34,618 nt of DNA from Pedobacter sp. UBA5917 (GTDB lineage: Bacteria > Bacteroidota > Bacteroidia > Sphingobacteriales > Sphingobacteriaceae): positions 1 to 34,618 of the forward strand of contig NZ_DJDT01000342.1 in the NCBI RefSeq assembly GCF_002432345.1, read 5' to 3'. Of this stretch, positions 14,383-23,700 are shown one piece after another. A program made the translations under genes and the position numbers. A model generated the notes under the pieces. The model had not been told where the DNA came from. It was given only the letters and a program-made list of their open reading frames with translations, and ran no database searches. The stretch's first letter is position 1. Each line of letters starts with the position of its first letter.

Positions 14383-15457
14383 ATGACCAAAGAACAAATT
14401 CAGGATTTAAGGGACAGAGTAACGTCGCTGAGGAGGTATCTTTGACGTTGATGAGCTACTTTACGCCATCCGCGAAGAAGAAAAATTAACAATGGCGCCC
14501 GATTTCTGGGACGATCCAAAAAAAGCAGAAAAAATATTAGCCGAAATCAGTTCAAAGAAAAAGTGGACCGAGGGCTTTAACCAAACCAACAATGCAGTAG
14601 AAGATACCGCAGTGATGTTTGAGTTTTTCCAATCAGGCGATGCTTCAGAAACAGAGTTAAAAGACCAGTTCGAGATCGGCAAAACCGCTGTAGAAGAACT
14701 GGAGCTTAAAAACATGCTGCGCAATAAAGAGGATCAGCTTTCTGCTGTATTACAGATTACAGCTGGTGCTGGTGGAACAGAAAGTTGCGATTGGGCCTAC
14801 ATGCTGATGCGGATGTATATGATGTGGGGCGAGAAAAACGGATATAAAATTACAGAACAGGATAGTCAGGAAGGGGAGGTTGCAGGTATAAAATCGGTAA
14901 CGCTCCAATTTGATGGCGATTTCTCTTACGGTTACCTTAAAGGCGAAAACGGCGTGCACCGTTTGGTCCGCATTTCTCCCTTTGATTCGAATGCCCGCAG
15001 GCATACTTCTTTTGCTTCCGTTTATGTATATCCATTGGTTGATGATACGATAGAAATCGATATCAATCCTGCCGATATAGAATTCGAAACTTTTAGGGCC
15101 GGAGGAGCTGGCGGACAGAATGTTAATAAGGTAGAAACCGCCGTACGTTTATATCATAAACCATCAGGTATCATTATTAAAAACCAGGAGTCGAGATCGC
15201 AGTTGCAGAATAAGGAAAATGCAATCCGTTTATTAAAGTCGCAGTTATACGAAATTGAAGAACGGAAACGTAACGAAGCTACCGCGCTTATTGAAGGATC
15301 GAAAAAGAAAATAGAATGGGGTTCGCAGATCAGGAGTTATGTGCTTGATGACAGGCGGGTGAAAGACCACCGTACCAATTACCAAACCTCCAATCCCGAT
15401 GCGGTTTTAAATGGCGATATCAACGATTTTTTAAAAGCATATTTAATGGAGTTTTAG
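14383..15457 (+). CDS. prfB: Peptide chain release factor 2, with programmed +1 frameshift
   Basis: RF2 recognises UAA and UGA stop codons and triggers peptide release. Frame 0 starts at ATG 14383 (MTKEQIQDLRDRVTSLRRYL) and meets TGA at 14443-14445. Skipping T14443 after CTT (14440-14442) joins the main frame at GAC 14444, giving about 357 residues. The shift site AGGAGG TAT CTT TGA C is the textbook one. In the body, the stop-recognition tripeptide SPF is at about 198-200 and the catalytic GGQ at about 243-245 (RAGGAGGQNVNKVETAV). The first 20 codons are missed if the gene is called from a downstream start. This is autoregulation: low RF2 slows UGA reading and favours the shift. Confidence 0.97.
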
Positions 15458-15485
15458 CCAACACTTTTATTAGGACAGGTAACGT

Positions 15486-16004
15486 ATGAATATCGTAATT
15501 GAAGACCATAATGTGAAAAAAAGCTTGTTAGAAGCAAACCAGTTAATTTGGAAAACCTATAGTAAGAGGCTTAAGCTTGTTTCATTGATCTTTTTTATAC
15601 TGGGAATTATTACTTATAGCTATCTGCATTACATTGTAAAGAATGAAGAGCTAGATTTAACTGCATTAATTTTCTGTTGGGTTGTTGCTTTATCTGCTTT
15701 TAGTAGGCTGTTAAGGACAAAACGCAGCTTTTGGGCCAGATTTACAAATACTTCGAATCTGGCATTTCCTACAAACACGCGTAAGATCATAATCACTGAT
15801 GAGGGCATCGAAGGTATTACCGATAATTACCGGTCTTTTGCAAAATGGAATATCCTCACATCGTTCAAAGTTTATGATCAATACATCAGCATAACAAATT
15901 TGATAATGCAAACGCCGTTTTTTATCCCAATTAACTTAATGACAGCTGAAGAATATAAGTCATTATTATATTATCTTAGAGCTAATAAAAAAGAAAGCAG
16001 ATAA
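15486..16004 (+). CDS. Two-helix membrane protein with YcxB-like C-terminal domain
   Basis: This 172-residue protein has two membrane helices (about 29-48 and 58-74) followed by a cytoplasmic beta-rich domain. That domain has KIIITDEGIEGITDNYRSFAKWNILTSFKVYDQY, resembling the YcxB-like domain (ligand-sensing or PH-like) seen in many uncharacterised membrane proteins. No catalytic residues are visible. It starts 28 bases after prfB and ends 2 bases before the hydrolase gene, so it may be co-transcribed with either. I cannot assign a function. Confidence 0.8.
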   Translation: MNIVIEDHNVKKSLLEANQLIWKTYSKRLKLVSLIFFILGIITYSYLHYIVKNEELDLTALIFCWVVALSAFSRLLRTKRSFWARFTNTSNLAFPTNTRKIIITDEGIEGITDNYRSFAKWNILTSFKVYDQYISITNLIMQTPFFIPINLMTAEEYKSLLYYLRANKKESR

Positions 16005-16006
16005 AT

Positions 16007-16915
16007 ATGAAGGCCATTTTAATCCTAGCATTAATGTCATTTTTAGTTACAGCAAAAGCGCAAGAAATAATCCCAATTTATTCAGGCGATATTCCTGGTG
16101 CCAAACCAACACCTGCAGATTATGTTGAAAATACCGAAGTACGTGCTAACGGTACACTGAGCGTAACCAAAGTATCGGTACCTACATTTATGGTTTTCGA
16201 GGCTCCTAAAAACATTGCTACAGGAACAGCGGTGATCATCTGTCCGGGTGGGGGCTATAGCGGCCTCGCTTTTAGCCATGAGGGAACAGATGTGGCCAAA
16301 AGGTTTAATGCCATTGGGGTTACTGCATTCGTATTAAAGTACCGCTTGCCGAGCGATGCGATTATGGTTGATAAAACTTATGGCCCGTTGCAGGATGCAC
16401 AACAGGCGATTTACATCATCAGAAAAAATGCCAAAAAATACGGGATCAAAACCAACAAAATCGGGATTATGGGTTTCTCTGCCGGAGGGCATTTTGCATC
16501 AACCTTAATCGTTCATTATAACGACATAAAAATTGCCAACCCTGAAAAAATAGATTTAAAACCAAATTTCGGGGCATTGATTTATCCTGTTATCAGCTTC
16601 GAAGAATCGGTGCATACCGGAACAATGAAGAATCTATTGGGCCCAAATCCTCCCGAGAACCTTAAACACTATTTTTCTGCCAATAAAAATGTAACCAAAA
16701 AAACACCTCCAACTTTTCTGGTACATGCAAAAGACGATAAAACTGTTCCTTACGAAAACAGTGTGCTCATGAATGAGGCATTAAAAAAACATGGGGTAAA
16801 CACCGATCTGTATCTCTACGAAAACGGTGGGCATGGCTTTGGTTTAATAAATAAAACTTCGGATGTAGATTGGTTTAACTTGTTGGCTGACTGGATGAAA
16901 AGAGAGAAATTTTAA
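16007..16915 (+). CDS. Secreted alpha/beta hydrolase, acetyl-xylan-esterase-like
   Basis: This 302-residue enzyme has a signal peptide (1-18, TAKAQ). The alpha/beta-hydrolase triad is readable: nucleophile S158 in GFSAGGH, an acid at D243 or D244 in HAKDDKTVP, and H276 in GGHGFG. An oxyanion-type stretch ICPGGGYSGLAFSHEG precedes them. This layout is typical of Bacteroidota carbohydrate esterases and endo-1,4-xylanase-adjacent esterases that remove acetyl or similar groups from glycans. The substrate is inferred from family habit, not proven. It starts 2 bases after the YcxB-like gene, suggesting coupling. It lies about 9 kb from the SusC/SusD locus, so a functional link is uncertain. Confidence 0.88.
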   Translation: MKAILILALMSFLVTAKAQEIIPIYSGDIPGAKPTPADYVENTEVRANGTLSVTKVSVPTFMVFEAPKNIATGTAVIICPGGGYSGLAFSHEGTDVAKRFNAIGVTAFVLKYRLPSDAIMVDKTYGPLQDAQQAIYIIRKNAKKYGIKTNKIGIMGFSAGGHFASTLIVHYNDIKIANPEKIDLKPNFGALIYPVISFEESVHTGTMKNLLGPNPPENLKHYFSANKNVTKKTPPTFLVHAKDDKTVPYENSVLMNEALKKHGVNTDLYLYENGGHGFGLINKTSDVDWFNLLADWMKREKF

Positions 16916-16923
16916 TATCTTTG
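16916..16923 (+). promoter_or_regulatory. Candidate -7 element TATCTTTG before the YD-repeat-like lipoprotein
   Basis: It matches TAnnTTTG exactly, directly after the esterase stop codon and 30 bases before ATG 16954. The -33 position lacks a clear TTG. It suggests the lipoprotein gene can be transcribed separately. Confidence 0.4.
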
Positions 16924-16953
16924 CTGATATTTTAACCTCTTAATTCTAAGTTA

Positions 16954-17796
16954 ATGCAAAAAATAATCAAATATGCTATGATAGCCTCAGTTGCTATCGT
17001 ATCAATAGCCAGTTGTAAAAAAGAAATCAATTGGAACGAACAGCTGCTCGCTAAAGGCAATGGTTGTAAACTAACAAGCTTAAAAGCCGACCTTGATCTT
17101 TTAGGTAATTATAGTTATACTATCAATTTTTCTTACGATACGCAGGGAAGAATTTCGAAAGCCACTACCGGCGCCGAAACCAATACCTACACTTATTCTG
17201 CCAATAAGATTACTGCAGTGGATGAGAGCGGTTATATGGCCGAAATTATTTTAGAAAATGGACGGGCCGTATCAAGTGGAAGCGCGGGTACAATTATGGT
17301 TGGAGGAGTTTATTACGATTATACCAAAAAATACACCTACAATAGCGATGGTTATTTAATTCAGGTTAAAAATTATCTGAATAAAGAACTGAGTACCACA
17401 GATGATCTGACCTATTCAAATGGAAATTTGGTTAAAGCGGTGTCGGTTAGTGCGGATCTCCGTTATACCGAAACCACCACATATTCTTATTCTAATGAAA
17501 TTGCCGTTAATACCTACGAAATAGCTGATCCGCTTTCCTATCATGTAGATTATTTTCCCGGTGGGTATTTTGGTAAGCAGTCTAAAAATGTGCTGATTAA
17601 AAGTGTGTCTAAAACGGTTGATGAAAACGGAGACCCTTTTAGTGATGATATTATTACCGTTACTTCGCAGTATGATGCAAAAGGAAACGCCACATCAATT
17701 AATTTTTCAGATGTTTCTACTTTTTATCCTTTCGGAGGCGATCCCACTACAGAAACTTATAATGCTAAATATACATTAAGTTATACCTGTAAATAA
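16954..17796 (+). CDS. Lipoprotein with YD-repeat-like beta-strand repeats (DUF4595-like)
   Basis: This 280-residue protein has lipobox IASC (lipidated C20, then KKE). The remainder is a run of short strand-turn units of the YD/Rhs style: FSYDTQGRISKATTG, YTYSANKITAVDES, YTYNSDGYLIQVKNY, LTYSNGNLVKAVS and SQYDAKGNATSINF. Such units form open beta-solenoids or shells; in Bacteroidota, many small lipoproteins carry them with unknown function. No toxin-like C-terminal domain follows, so it is not a full Rhs protein. It has its own -7-like element upstream and a very strong terminator 15 bases after the stop. Confidence 0.82.
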   Translation: MQKIIKYAMIASVAIVSIASCKKEINWNEQLLAKGNGCKLTSLKADLDLLGNYSYTINFSYDTQGRISKATTGAETNTYTYSANKITAVDESGYMAEIILENGRAVSSGSAGTIMVGGVYYDYTKKYTYNSDGYLIQVKNYLNKELSTTDDLTYSNGNLVKAVSVSADLRYTETTTYSYSNEIAVNTYEIADPLSYHVDYFPGGYFGKQSKNVLIKSVSKTVDENGDPFSDDIITVTSQYDAKGNATSINFSDVSTFYPFGGDPTTETYNAKYTLSYTCK

Positions 17797-17810
17797 TGGC
17801 TTAAAATTAA

Positions 17811-17854
17811 ACAAAGCGCCTGATCGTAGCATTACGATCAGGCGCTTTGTTTTT
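17811..17854 (+). terminator. Strong bidirectional-looking terminator with 18-bp perfect stem
   Basis: ACAAAGCGCCTGATCGTA (17811-17828) pairs perfectly with 17833-17850 across the 4-base loop GCAT, followed by TTTT. It closes the YD-repeat-like gene. The opposite strand also reads into an AT-rich tract, so it can serve the minus-strand micro-ORF. Confidence 0.93.
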
Positions 17855-17862
17855 ACACGTTA

Positions 17863-18012
17863 TCAAAAATAAATAATGTTTAGGCAACAGCTTGATTCTT
17901 TGTCTTTAAAAACTCCTAAAATGCCCATTTTACCACTCTTTTTATCCGATTTATCACCTCTTATTTTGTAGAAGAGCTCTATAGCTTTGTTTGTAGTGAT
18001 TCCGGAAATCAT
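17863..18012 (-). CDS. Putative 49-residue protein of unknown function
   Basis: The frame runs from ATG 18012 to TGA 17863: MISGITTNKAIELFYKIRG, then a Lys/Asp/Ser-rich middle with GKMGILGVFKDKE and a Cys pair (SSCC) near the C-terminus. The open frame extends upstream to 18078, but that added part is hydrophobic and overlaps the promoter. Support comes from context: a TTG-N19-TACCTTAG promoter at 18032-18061 pointing into it, and a strong hairpin terminator right after its stop. No family is recognised. It occupies a 286-base gap between convergent and divergent neighbours. Confidence 0.45.
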   Translation of the reverse strand: MISGITTNKAIELFYKIRGDKSDKKSGKMGILGVFKDKESSCCLNIIYF

Positions 18013-18031
18013 TTTGCAATAATATTTGATC

Positions 18032-18061
18032 CTAAGGTATTTACTAAAGAATACTAACCAA
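18032..18061 (-). promoter_or_regulatory. Candidate promoter of the 49-codon minus-strand gene
   Basis: On the minus strand, TTG (18061-18059) is followed by exactly 19 bases and then TACCTTAG (18039-18032), one base off TAnnTTTG. The predicted transcript start would be about 10-15 bases before ATG 18012. Confidence 0.45.
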
Positions 18062-18082
18062 ATTTTAAACAAAATCAAAAAA

Positions 18083-18919
18083 ATGAGAAATCAAACAATG
18101 AAATGGTGTATGCTGTTTGCATGCATGTCTGTATCACTGTTTGCCTGTAAAAAGGGCAGAGTCGAAGTTCAATCAGAATCTGAAAATGGTAAAGTAAAAG
18201 CCTGGGAAACATTAATAGACGGTACATCTTTCGCCAACTACACAGACTTTCACGCTAAATGGAACTATAATTATCCCTGGGGTACTGATCATAATGGTAC
18301 TGCCCGTATGGTAGGCAGTAGTACTAACCATAACCAAATTTATTTAAGTAGTGGTAATGTACTTACAATTAAAGCTACACGCTTATCTTCATCTCCAGGC
18401 AATAGTACTTCCAATGGTTTTACTAATGTTCCAATCTGGTATTATTCGGGCACGTGCCATGCAAAACAGCAGGTGGTAATTAATGATCAGTTTCCAAGTT
18501 ACACCATATCCGGCGATTTTGCAGTGCCTACGGCAAGAGGAACATGGCCAGCCTTTTGGATTACAGGTGTAAATTCGTGGCCGCCTGAAAGTGATATAAT
18601 GGAATTTAAAGGCAGCAACACGGTTTGGCAGAACACTTATGATGGGAGCTGGGAAAATATACTTACACCAGTTTCTAACGCAGGTTCGTACCATAATTAC
18701 AAGTGTTGGTATAATAAAATAAATGCAACAGATGTAGAATGCCATTATTATATTGATAATGTATGGAAAGCAAGGCATGTAATGAGTAATTCCGTTAATA
18801 AACCGATGTGGCTGATTATTAACATGCAGATGGAACGCGATAGTGGTTCTCCGGGCCCTTCAGGTGATACCTTTTATACTGGTAAAAATGTTACAATGGG
18901 AAGAGAAAGGGCGTTTTAA
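18083..18919 (+). CDS. GH16-like secreted lipoprotein glycoside hydrolase
   Basis: This 278-residue protein starts at ATG 18083 (MRNQTMKWCMLFACMS) with lipobox LFAC followed by KKG; the frame is open further upstream but without a signal peptide. The jelly-roll GH16 pattern is recognisable: GTWPAFWITGVNSWPPESDIMEF, with E169, D171 and E174 in the positions of nucleophile, helper Asp and acid/base. It reads ESDIME rather than the usual E-I-D-x-x-E. YDGSWENIL and a closing MWLIINMQME strand follow. It probably cleaves a beta-1,3- or beta-1,4-linked glucan or galactan at the cell surface. It is close to the SusC/SusD locus but has its own terminator. Confidence 0.83.
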   Translation: MRNQTMKWCMLFACMSVSLFACKKGRVEVQSESENGKVKAWETLIDGTSFANYTDFHAKWNYNYPWGTDHNGTARMVGSSTNHNQIYLSSGNVLTIKATRLSSSPGNSTSNGFTNVPIWYYSGTCHAKQQVVINDQFPSYTISGDFAVPTARGTWPAFWITGVNSWPPESDIMEFKGSNTVWQNTYDGSWENILTPVSNAGSYHNYKCWYNKINATDVECHYYIDNVWKARHVMSNSVNKPMWLIINMQMERDSGSPGPSGDTFYTGKNVTMGRERAF

Positions 18920-18945
18920 TCCTTTTTCAGTTTGATATTGATTAG

Positions 18946-18973
18946 GGAGGTAGCTGTATAGCTTCCTCCTTTT
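18946..18973 (+). terminator. Terminator after the GH16-like lipoprotein gene
   Basis: GGAGG-T-AGCT (18946-18955) pairs with AGCT-T-CCTCC (18960-18969) around a GTAT loop with one T-T mismatch, then TTTT. It sits between the GH16 stop and the CAP-domain gene. Confidence 0.75.
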
Positions 18974-18988
18974 GTTGTATAAATAAAT

Positions 18989-19480
18989 ATGGAGAAATAT
19001 TTTCAAAAAATAAGACTGGCTTTTGCAGGAATAATGCTTTGTCTTTTACTGGTTCAATGTAAAAAGGAAGCTGTGCCCACACCAGAAACAGAAATAAATC
19101 AGCTTATCGATAAAATTAACCTGTTACGACAAAGCGGTTGCAATTGCGGTACCGATTACATGCCACCGGTGCCGAATTTATCATTAAACAATTTTTTACA
19201 GCATGCAGCCCTTGCCCATGCCAGTGATATGGCGCAAAGAAATTATTTTAACCATCTGCCGCCAGAAGGAACAAGCCCAAATGAAAGGGCTGCATCAGCA
19301 GGTTATACCGGAATTTTTATTTCCGAAAATTTGGCCGAGGGTTATAAAAATGCCGATCAGGTAATTGCTGCCTGGAAAAATAGTGTAAGCCATTGTAAAG
19401 CAATGATGGATGCCCAAAATAAAGAGGCAGGTGCAGGTGAGAAACAAAATTTCTGGGTGGTAAATTTTGGAGCCCCATAA
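18989..19480 (+). CDS. CAP/SCP-domain lipoprotein
   Basis: This 163-residue protein has lipobox LVQC (then KKE), followed by a CAP (SCP/PR-1-like) domain. Conserved pieces are INLLRQSGC at the start, LAHASDMAQRNYFNHLPPEGTSPNERAASAGYTG with the characteristic His, SENLAEGY, and a final NFWVVNFGAP. Bacterial CAP proteins are extracellular and bind lipids or peptides; a few are proteases. No enzymatic role can be claimed. It lies between the GH16-like lipoprotein and the convergent GH43-like gene. Confidence 0.9.
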   Translation: MEKYFQKIRLAFAGIMLCLLLVQCKKEAVPTPETEINQLIDKINLLRQSGCNCGTDYMPPVPNLSLNNFLQHAALAHASDMAQRNYFNHLPPEGTSPNERAASAGYTGIFISENLAEGYKNADQVIAAWKNSVSHCKAMMDAQNKEAGAGEKQNFWVVNFGAP

Positions 19481-19516
19481 AATAAAAACATACAGCATAA
19501 ATTAATATGCTGTATG
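19481..19516 (-). terminator. Terminator of the GH43-like gene
   Basis: CATACAGCATA (19489-19499) and TATGCTGTATG (19506-19516) form an 11-bp perfect stem. The T-rich tract is on the minus strand (A-rich 19481-19488 as given), so it serves the minus-strand GH43 gene, 35 bases past its stop. Confidence 0.75.
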
Positions 19517-19551
19517 ATAAGAAACATTAATTGTTTAGATAGAGAGTATAA

Positions 19552-20541
19552 TTATTTATAGGGTTTAATTTCGGGTAATCCTTCGGTATTTACACTTAGT
19601 GGATACCATAAGTATTTTGATTTTTCGAGATCCAGTTTACTCCATTGGTCGGCCATAAAAATAAATTGATTTATTTTTCCCTGTACGGGAAGTACAAAAG
19701 TGCTCTGTGCATAGTAGGTTTTATCAGCATCTTTACCAAGGCAGGGGTTTCCATAAGCCTTCCATTCACCTAAAATGTCGTTAGCCACCGCATAATTGGC
19801 TTCATTTGGCGACCACCCAGTGCATCCGGAAGTGATTAAATAATATTTCTTCTGATATTTGAATACAGCCGGTGCTTCCCGGCTTAAACCAATAAGGATT
19901 CTTTTATCTGTTGTGGTATGCTTTAAGTAATCATCTGTTAAAAGAGCAATATGCATGGTAGCATTATCCTCTGAAGAATAAAAGTGATATGCCTTGCCAT
20001 CGTCATCTACAAATATCGTCATATCGCGCGCCATATTGCCATTGGGTTTTTCACTTCCCAGATATTTAAATGGTCCTGTTGGCGAATTACTTACGGCTAC
20101 ACCCGATCTGGCATAAGCATAATCATCCGAATCTATATGCATCCACATTACAAACTGCTTCGTTTTTTTGTTATAAATTACTTTGGGCCTTTCAATCACT
20201 TTAGAAATGTGCAGATCGCTGTTTTGGTCTGTTTTGTTGGCGGGGAGCACTACGCCGGCAAATTTCCATTCTCTTAGGTTTTTTGATGAATAACAAGAAA
20301 CGCCACCCGCATTTACCCTATAGTTTTCCCAGTTAGATCCCGGAACTTTAAATGTTTTTCCACGTTTTATCTCCCCATACCAATAATAAGTGTTGTTATG
20401 GTATAAAATCCCTCCACCATGGGCATTAATTGGCTTACCGCCGGTATCTATAAATGTAAAAGGTCCTGTTTCTTTTTTAGCTTGGCTAAAACAAAAAGTA
20501 ATTGGCAAAAACAGAATAAAAGAGAATAGTAAATTTCGCAT
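19552..20541 (-). CDS. GH43-like five-bladed propeller glycosidase (GH43_24/34 type, galactan- or arabinan-active)
   Basis: This 329-residue secreted enzyme starts at ATG 20541 (MRNLLFSFILFLPITFCFSQ, a signal peptide); a TTG start at 20568 is possible but less likely. GH43-type patches are PINAHGGGILYHNNTYYWYGE (about 37-57), IERPKVIYNKKTKQFVMWMH, the pKa-modulating Asp in ARDMTIFVDDDGKAYH (D173), the acid Glu in REAPAVFK (E222), and SGCTGWSPNEANYA. The N-terminal DP-type base of ordinary GH43 is replaced by NAHGGG, as in subfamilies that include exo-beta-1,3-galactanases. Subfamily and substrate are therefore a guess. It diverges from the hybrid regulator and is likely part of its locus. Confidence 0.85.
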   Translation of the reverse strand: MRNLLFSFILFLPITFCFSQAKKETGPFTFIDTGGKPINAHGGGILYHNNTYYWYGEIKRGKTFKVPGSNWENYRVNAGGVSCYSSKNLREWKFAGVVLPANKTDQNSDLHISKVIERPKVIYNKKTKQFVMWMHIDSDDYAYARSGVAVSNSPTGPFKYLGSEKPNGNMARDMTIFVDDDGKAYHFYSSEDNATMHIALLTDDYLKHTTTDKRILIGLSREAPAVFKYQKKYYLITSGCTGWSPNEANYAVANDILGEWKAYGNPCLGKDADKTYYAQSTFVLPVQGKINQFIFMADQWSKLDLEKSKYLWYPLSVNTEGLPEIKPYK

Positions 20542-20725
20542 GATATGATTTGAGGATTTGATCTTCAATTATAGCATTTAACATCATGCAAAATAGAGGG
20601 TAAATTCGTTTACTTTAGGGTCAAATTCTGATTATAGGCCTTGAGGGCATTTGTTAAAATTAATTGTTTATACACCGTGCAATTTAATTAGTAGATTTAT
20701 AGATAGAGAATTGATTTTGTTGTCT

Positions 20726-23700
20726 ATGTATCGCTATTTTTTGTTATTATGCTGTTTTTTAACAACTAAAATAATGGCACAGCTGCCCTTGGTGGAAAAA
20801 CCAATAGGGGTAGATCAAGGTCTGTCTAACAGCTCGGTTAATGCCATATATCAGGATAGGTCCGGTTTTATATGGATGGGTACTCATGATGGTTTAAACC
20901 GTTATGATGGACATGCTTTCAAAATATATCGTCACCAGTTTAACCAGCCCAATTCTATTGATGGGAATTGGATTGTATGTATTAACGGAGATACCGAAGG
21001 TAGGATATGGATTGGTACAAGCAGCGGTCTTAACATTTTTGACCCCATCTCTGATTCTTTTAAGCACCTCAGTTTTGATGATAATGGGATTGTTAAACGG
21101 CTTCAGTCAAATATTGCCGATATTAAAGTAGATCATTATGGAAATGTATTTATCGGGACTACTAATTATGGCTTGTTAAGATATAACAAAGGAGAATTGA
21201 TCGGACATAGAATTCCGTTGATAACCGGTAAATCCATCAAGCAATATAATTTTTCCATATCGGCCATTGGCTTAAACAACAAAGGCGTTTGGACGACGGT
21301 GAGAAACGTTGGTCTTTTAACTTACGATTATAAAAAAAATGCGCTTTATCAATTAAATAAAAATGTAGTCAATAATAATGCATTAGCGCTCGATCAGCAG
21401 GGAAAGCTCTGGCTGGGTAATGATGATGGTTTGTATTGCTACATTAATAACCAATTGAAACAGGTTTATACCAGTAGAAACCGTATTGTTAGTCTTTCAG
21501 TTAAAGATAGTACACTCTGGATATCTTCTGACGGAGATGGTGTTTTATCAAAAAAAACTGCGGATCTAAAACCGCCAAAAGAGTATATTTTTGATATTAA
21601 ACCTGAAAACCTAAGTAAATCCATATTTTCTATTTTTCATGATAAAGGCAACAGAATGTGGGTAGGAACCCTTCGTAAGGGAGGGATTATGGTAGAACCC
21701 GCAGCTACCGGAATACGGAATTTTAAACAATCAGGATTGGCCAATGCATTGGTGAACAAAGAAATACTTTCACTCAGCGAGGATAAAAATAATAACCTTT
21801 GGGTCGGTACCGATGGTTATGGGCTTTGTAGTTTTAATCTCAAAACGCATCAGATTAAAAACTATACAACAAGAACAACGCCTGCCATCTCCAGCAATTA
21901 TGTAACTTCTATTCTTACTACCGCAGATGATAAGGTTTGGTTAACCACGTGGGGTGGTGGTGTGTTACATTATAATCCTTCTAAAAATACATTCGAACAT
22001 TACAGCTGCATTAATTCAAGAACAGGAAAAGAGGACCGTAATACCTGGCAACTCTTTCTCGATAAAAAAAACACCCTCTGGATAAGTACCTGTTTAGAAG
22101 GCGCTGTTTATATTTTCGATGCAGATAAGAAACGTATGATCTGTTTCGATCCGAAACTGGTTAACATCCTGAGTTTTTTTGAAGATGAAAGCGGGCAATT
22201 ATGGGCGGGAACCTACGATGCTTTGATTAAAATTGACCGGATAAATAAAGCACATCGATATTTCTACACCGGCTTTGCTGTAAGAGATATCAGGAGTAAT
22301 GGGCAACAGAAATTGTGGATTGCTACCGAAGGAGCAGGTTTACAGCTTTTTGATATGCAGAAACATAGCTTTACCCGCTATACGGAAACCGAAGGACTGG
22401 CCAATAATGCTGTTATAAATATAATAGAAGATAAACAATCTAATTTATGGATCAGCACTTTGGGTGGCATATCAATATATAACCCTACAAAAAGAACTTT
22501 TAAAACAGTTAATACAGAAACAGGTCTGCTCAGTAATGAACTTTCTTATCATGCAGCTATAAAACTCAAATCCGGAGAAATGGCATTTGGCAGTATAAAA
22601 GGCTTGAATGTTATTGACCCAGAAAGTTTTAAAAGCTACAAAAAACAGCGGAATATTTATTTAACCGGAATTAGCATAAACAATCTTCCCATTGCCAAAC
22701 AGCTACAATATGTTACTGAAAAAACAGCAGATAAGATCTTGGCGATCAAAATTCCATATAACGAAGCCACGGTAGCATTAAGTTTTATTTCGCCAAAATA
22801 TATAGGTCAGGCCGAATGGTCATATGCTTACTATTTGCAGGGATGGGATAAAACCTGGAGTATAAAAAGTAATAATACAAACACCGTATATAATCGTTTG
22901 TCAGAGGGTACCTATTATTTTAAGGTAAGATTAGATGAGCAGGGAAATATTGCCGATAATACTACTACTTTACTAACCATTGTGGTGTTGCCCCCATTTT
23001 ATCGCACCTGGTGGGCATATCTGTCTTATCTCGCATGTGCCAGTGGATTAATCTATGTTTTTATACAGTACCGCTCGCGGCAAATCCGCATGGCTTACGA
23101 GGTTGATTTTGCTAAATTGCAGGTAAAACAGGAAAAGGACCTAAACGAGAAAAAACTCACTTTTTTTACAAACATATCGCACGAATTTAGAACGCCTCTT
23201 ACACTAATCATCAATCCGATTAAAGAACTGCTCGTAAATTTCGACCGATTGGATGTAAAAACGGAACTGAATACTATGCTGAGGAATTCCAAGCGCTTAT
23301 TAAATTTAATCGATCAGTTATTGGGATTTAGGAAACTCGAAAATGAAAGTCAAAAACTGAAAATTTATCCTGTTGATATTCATGCATTATGCGAAGAGGT
23401 ATATAAATGTTTTGAAAGTGCCGCGTCTTCAAAAAAAATAAATTACCACTTCATTTCTCCTGATCCCAACATCATTTTATATGTTGATTACGAAAAAATA
23501 GAAATCTGTGTTTTTAACCTGCTTTCAAATGCCTTTAAGTATACACCCGCAAATGGTGAAATTTCTCTTGAACTGGTAGAATTCGAAACAGAGGTAGCTA
23601 TTAAGGTGATAGATAGCGGAGCAGGCATTTCAAATGAAAAAGACAATGCCGAAAAAATATTCGATAAATATTTCCAGGCCGAAAATAAATTTACGGGATC

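Noticed and set aside
14492..15457. Short RF2 reading from ATG 14492
   Set aside because: It drops the N-terminal codons; the upstream AGGAGGTATCTTTGAC shift site shows the true start is 14383.
16954..17796. Rhs-type toxin
   Set aside because: The YD-like units are present, but there is no core RHS domain, no variable C-terminal toxin and no immunity gene nearby.
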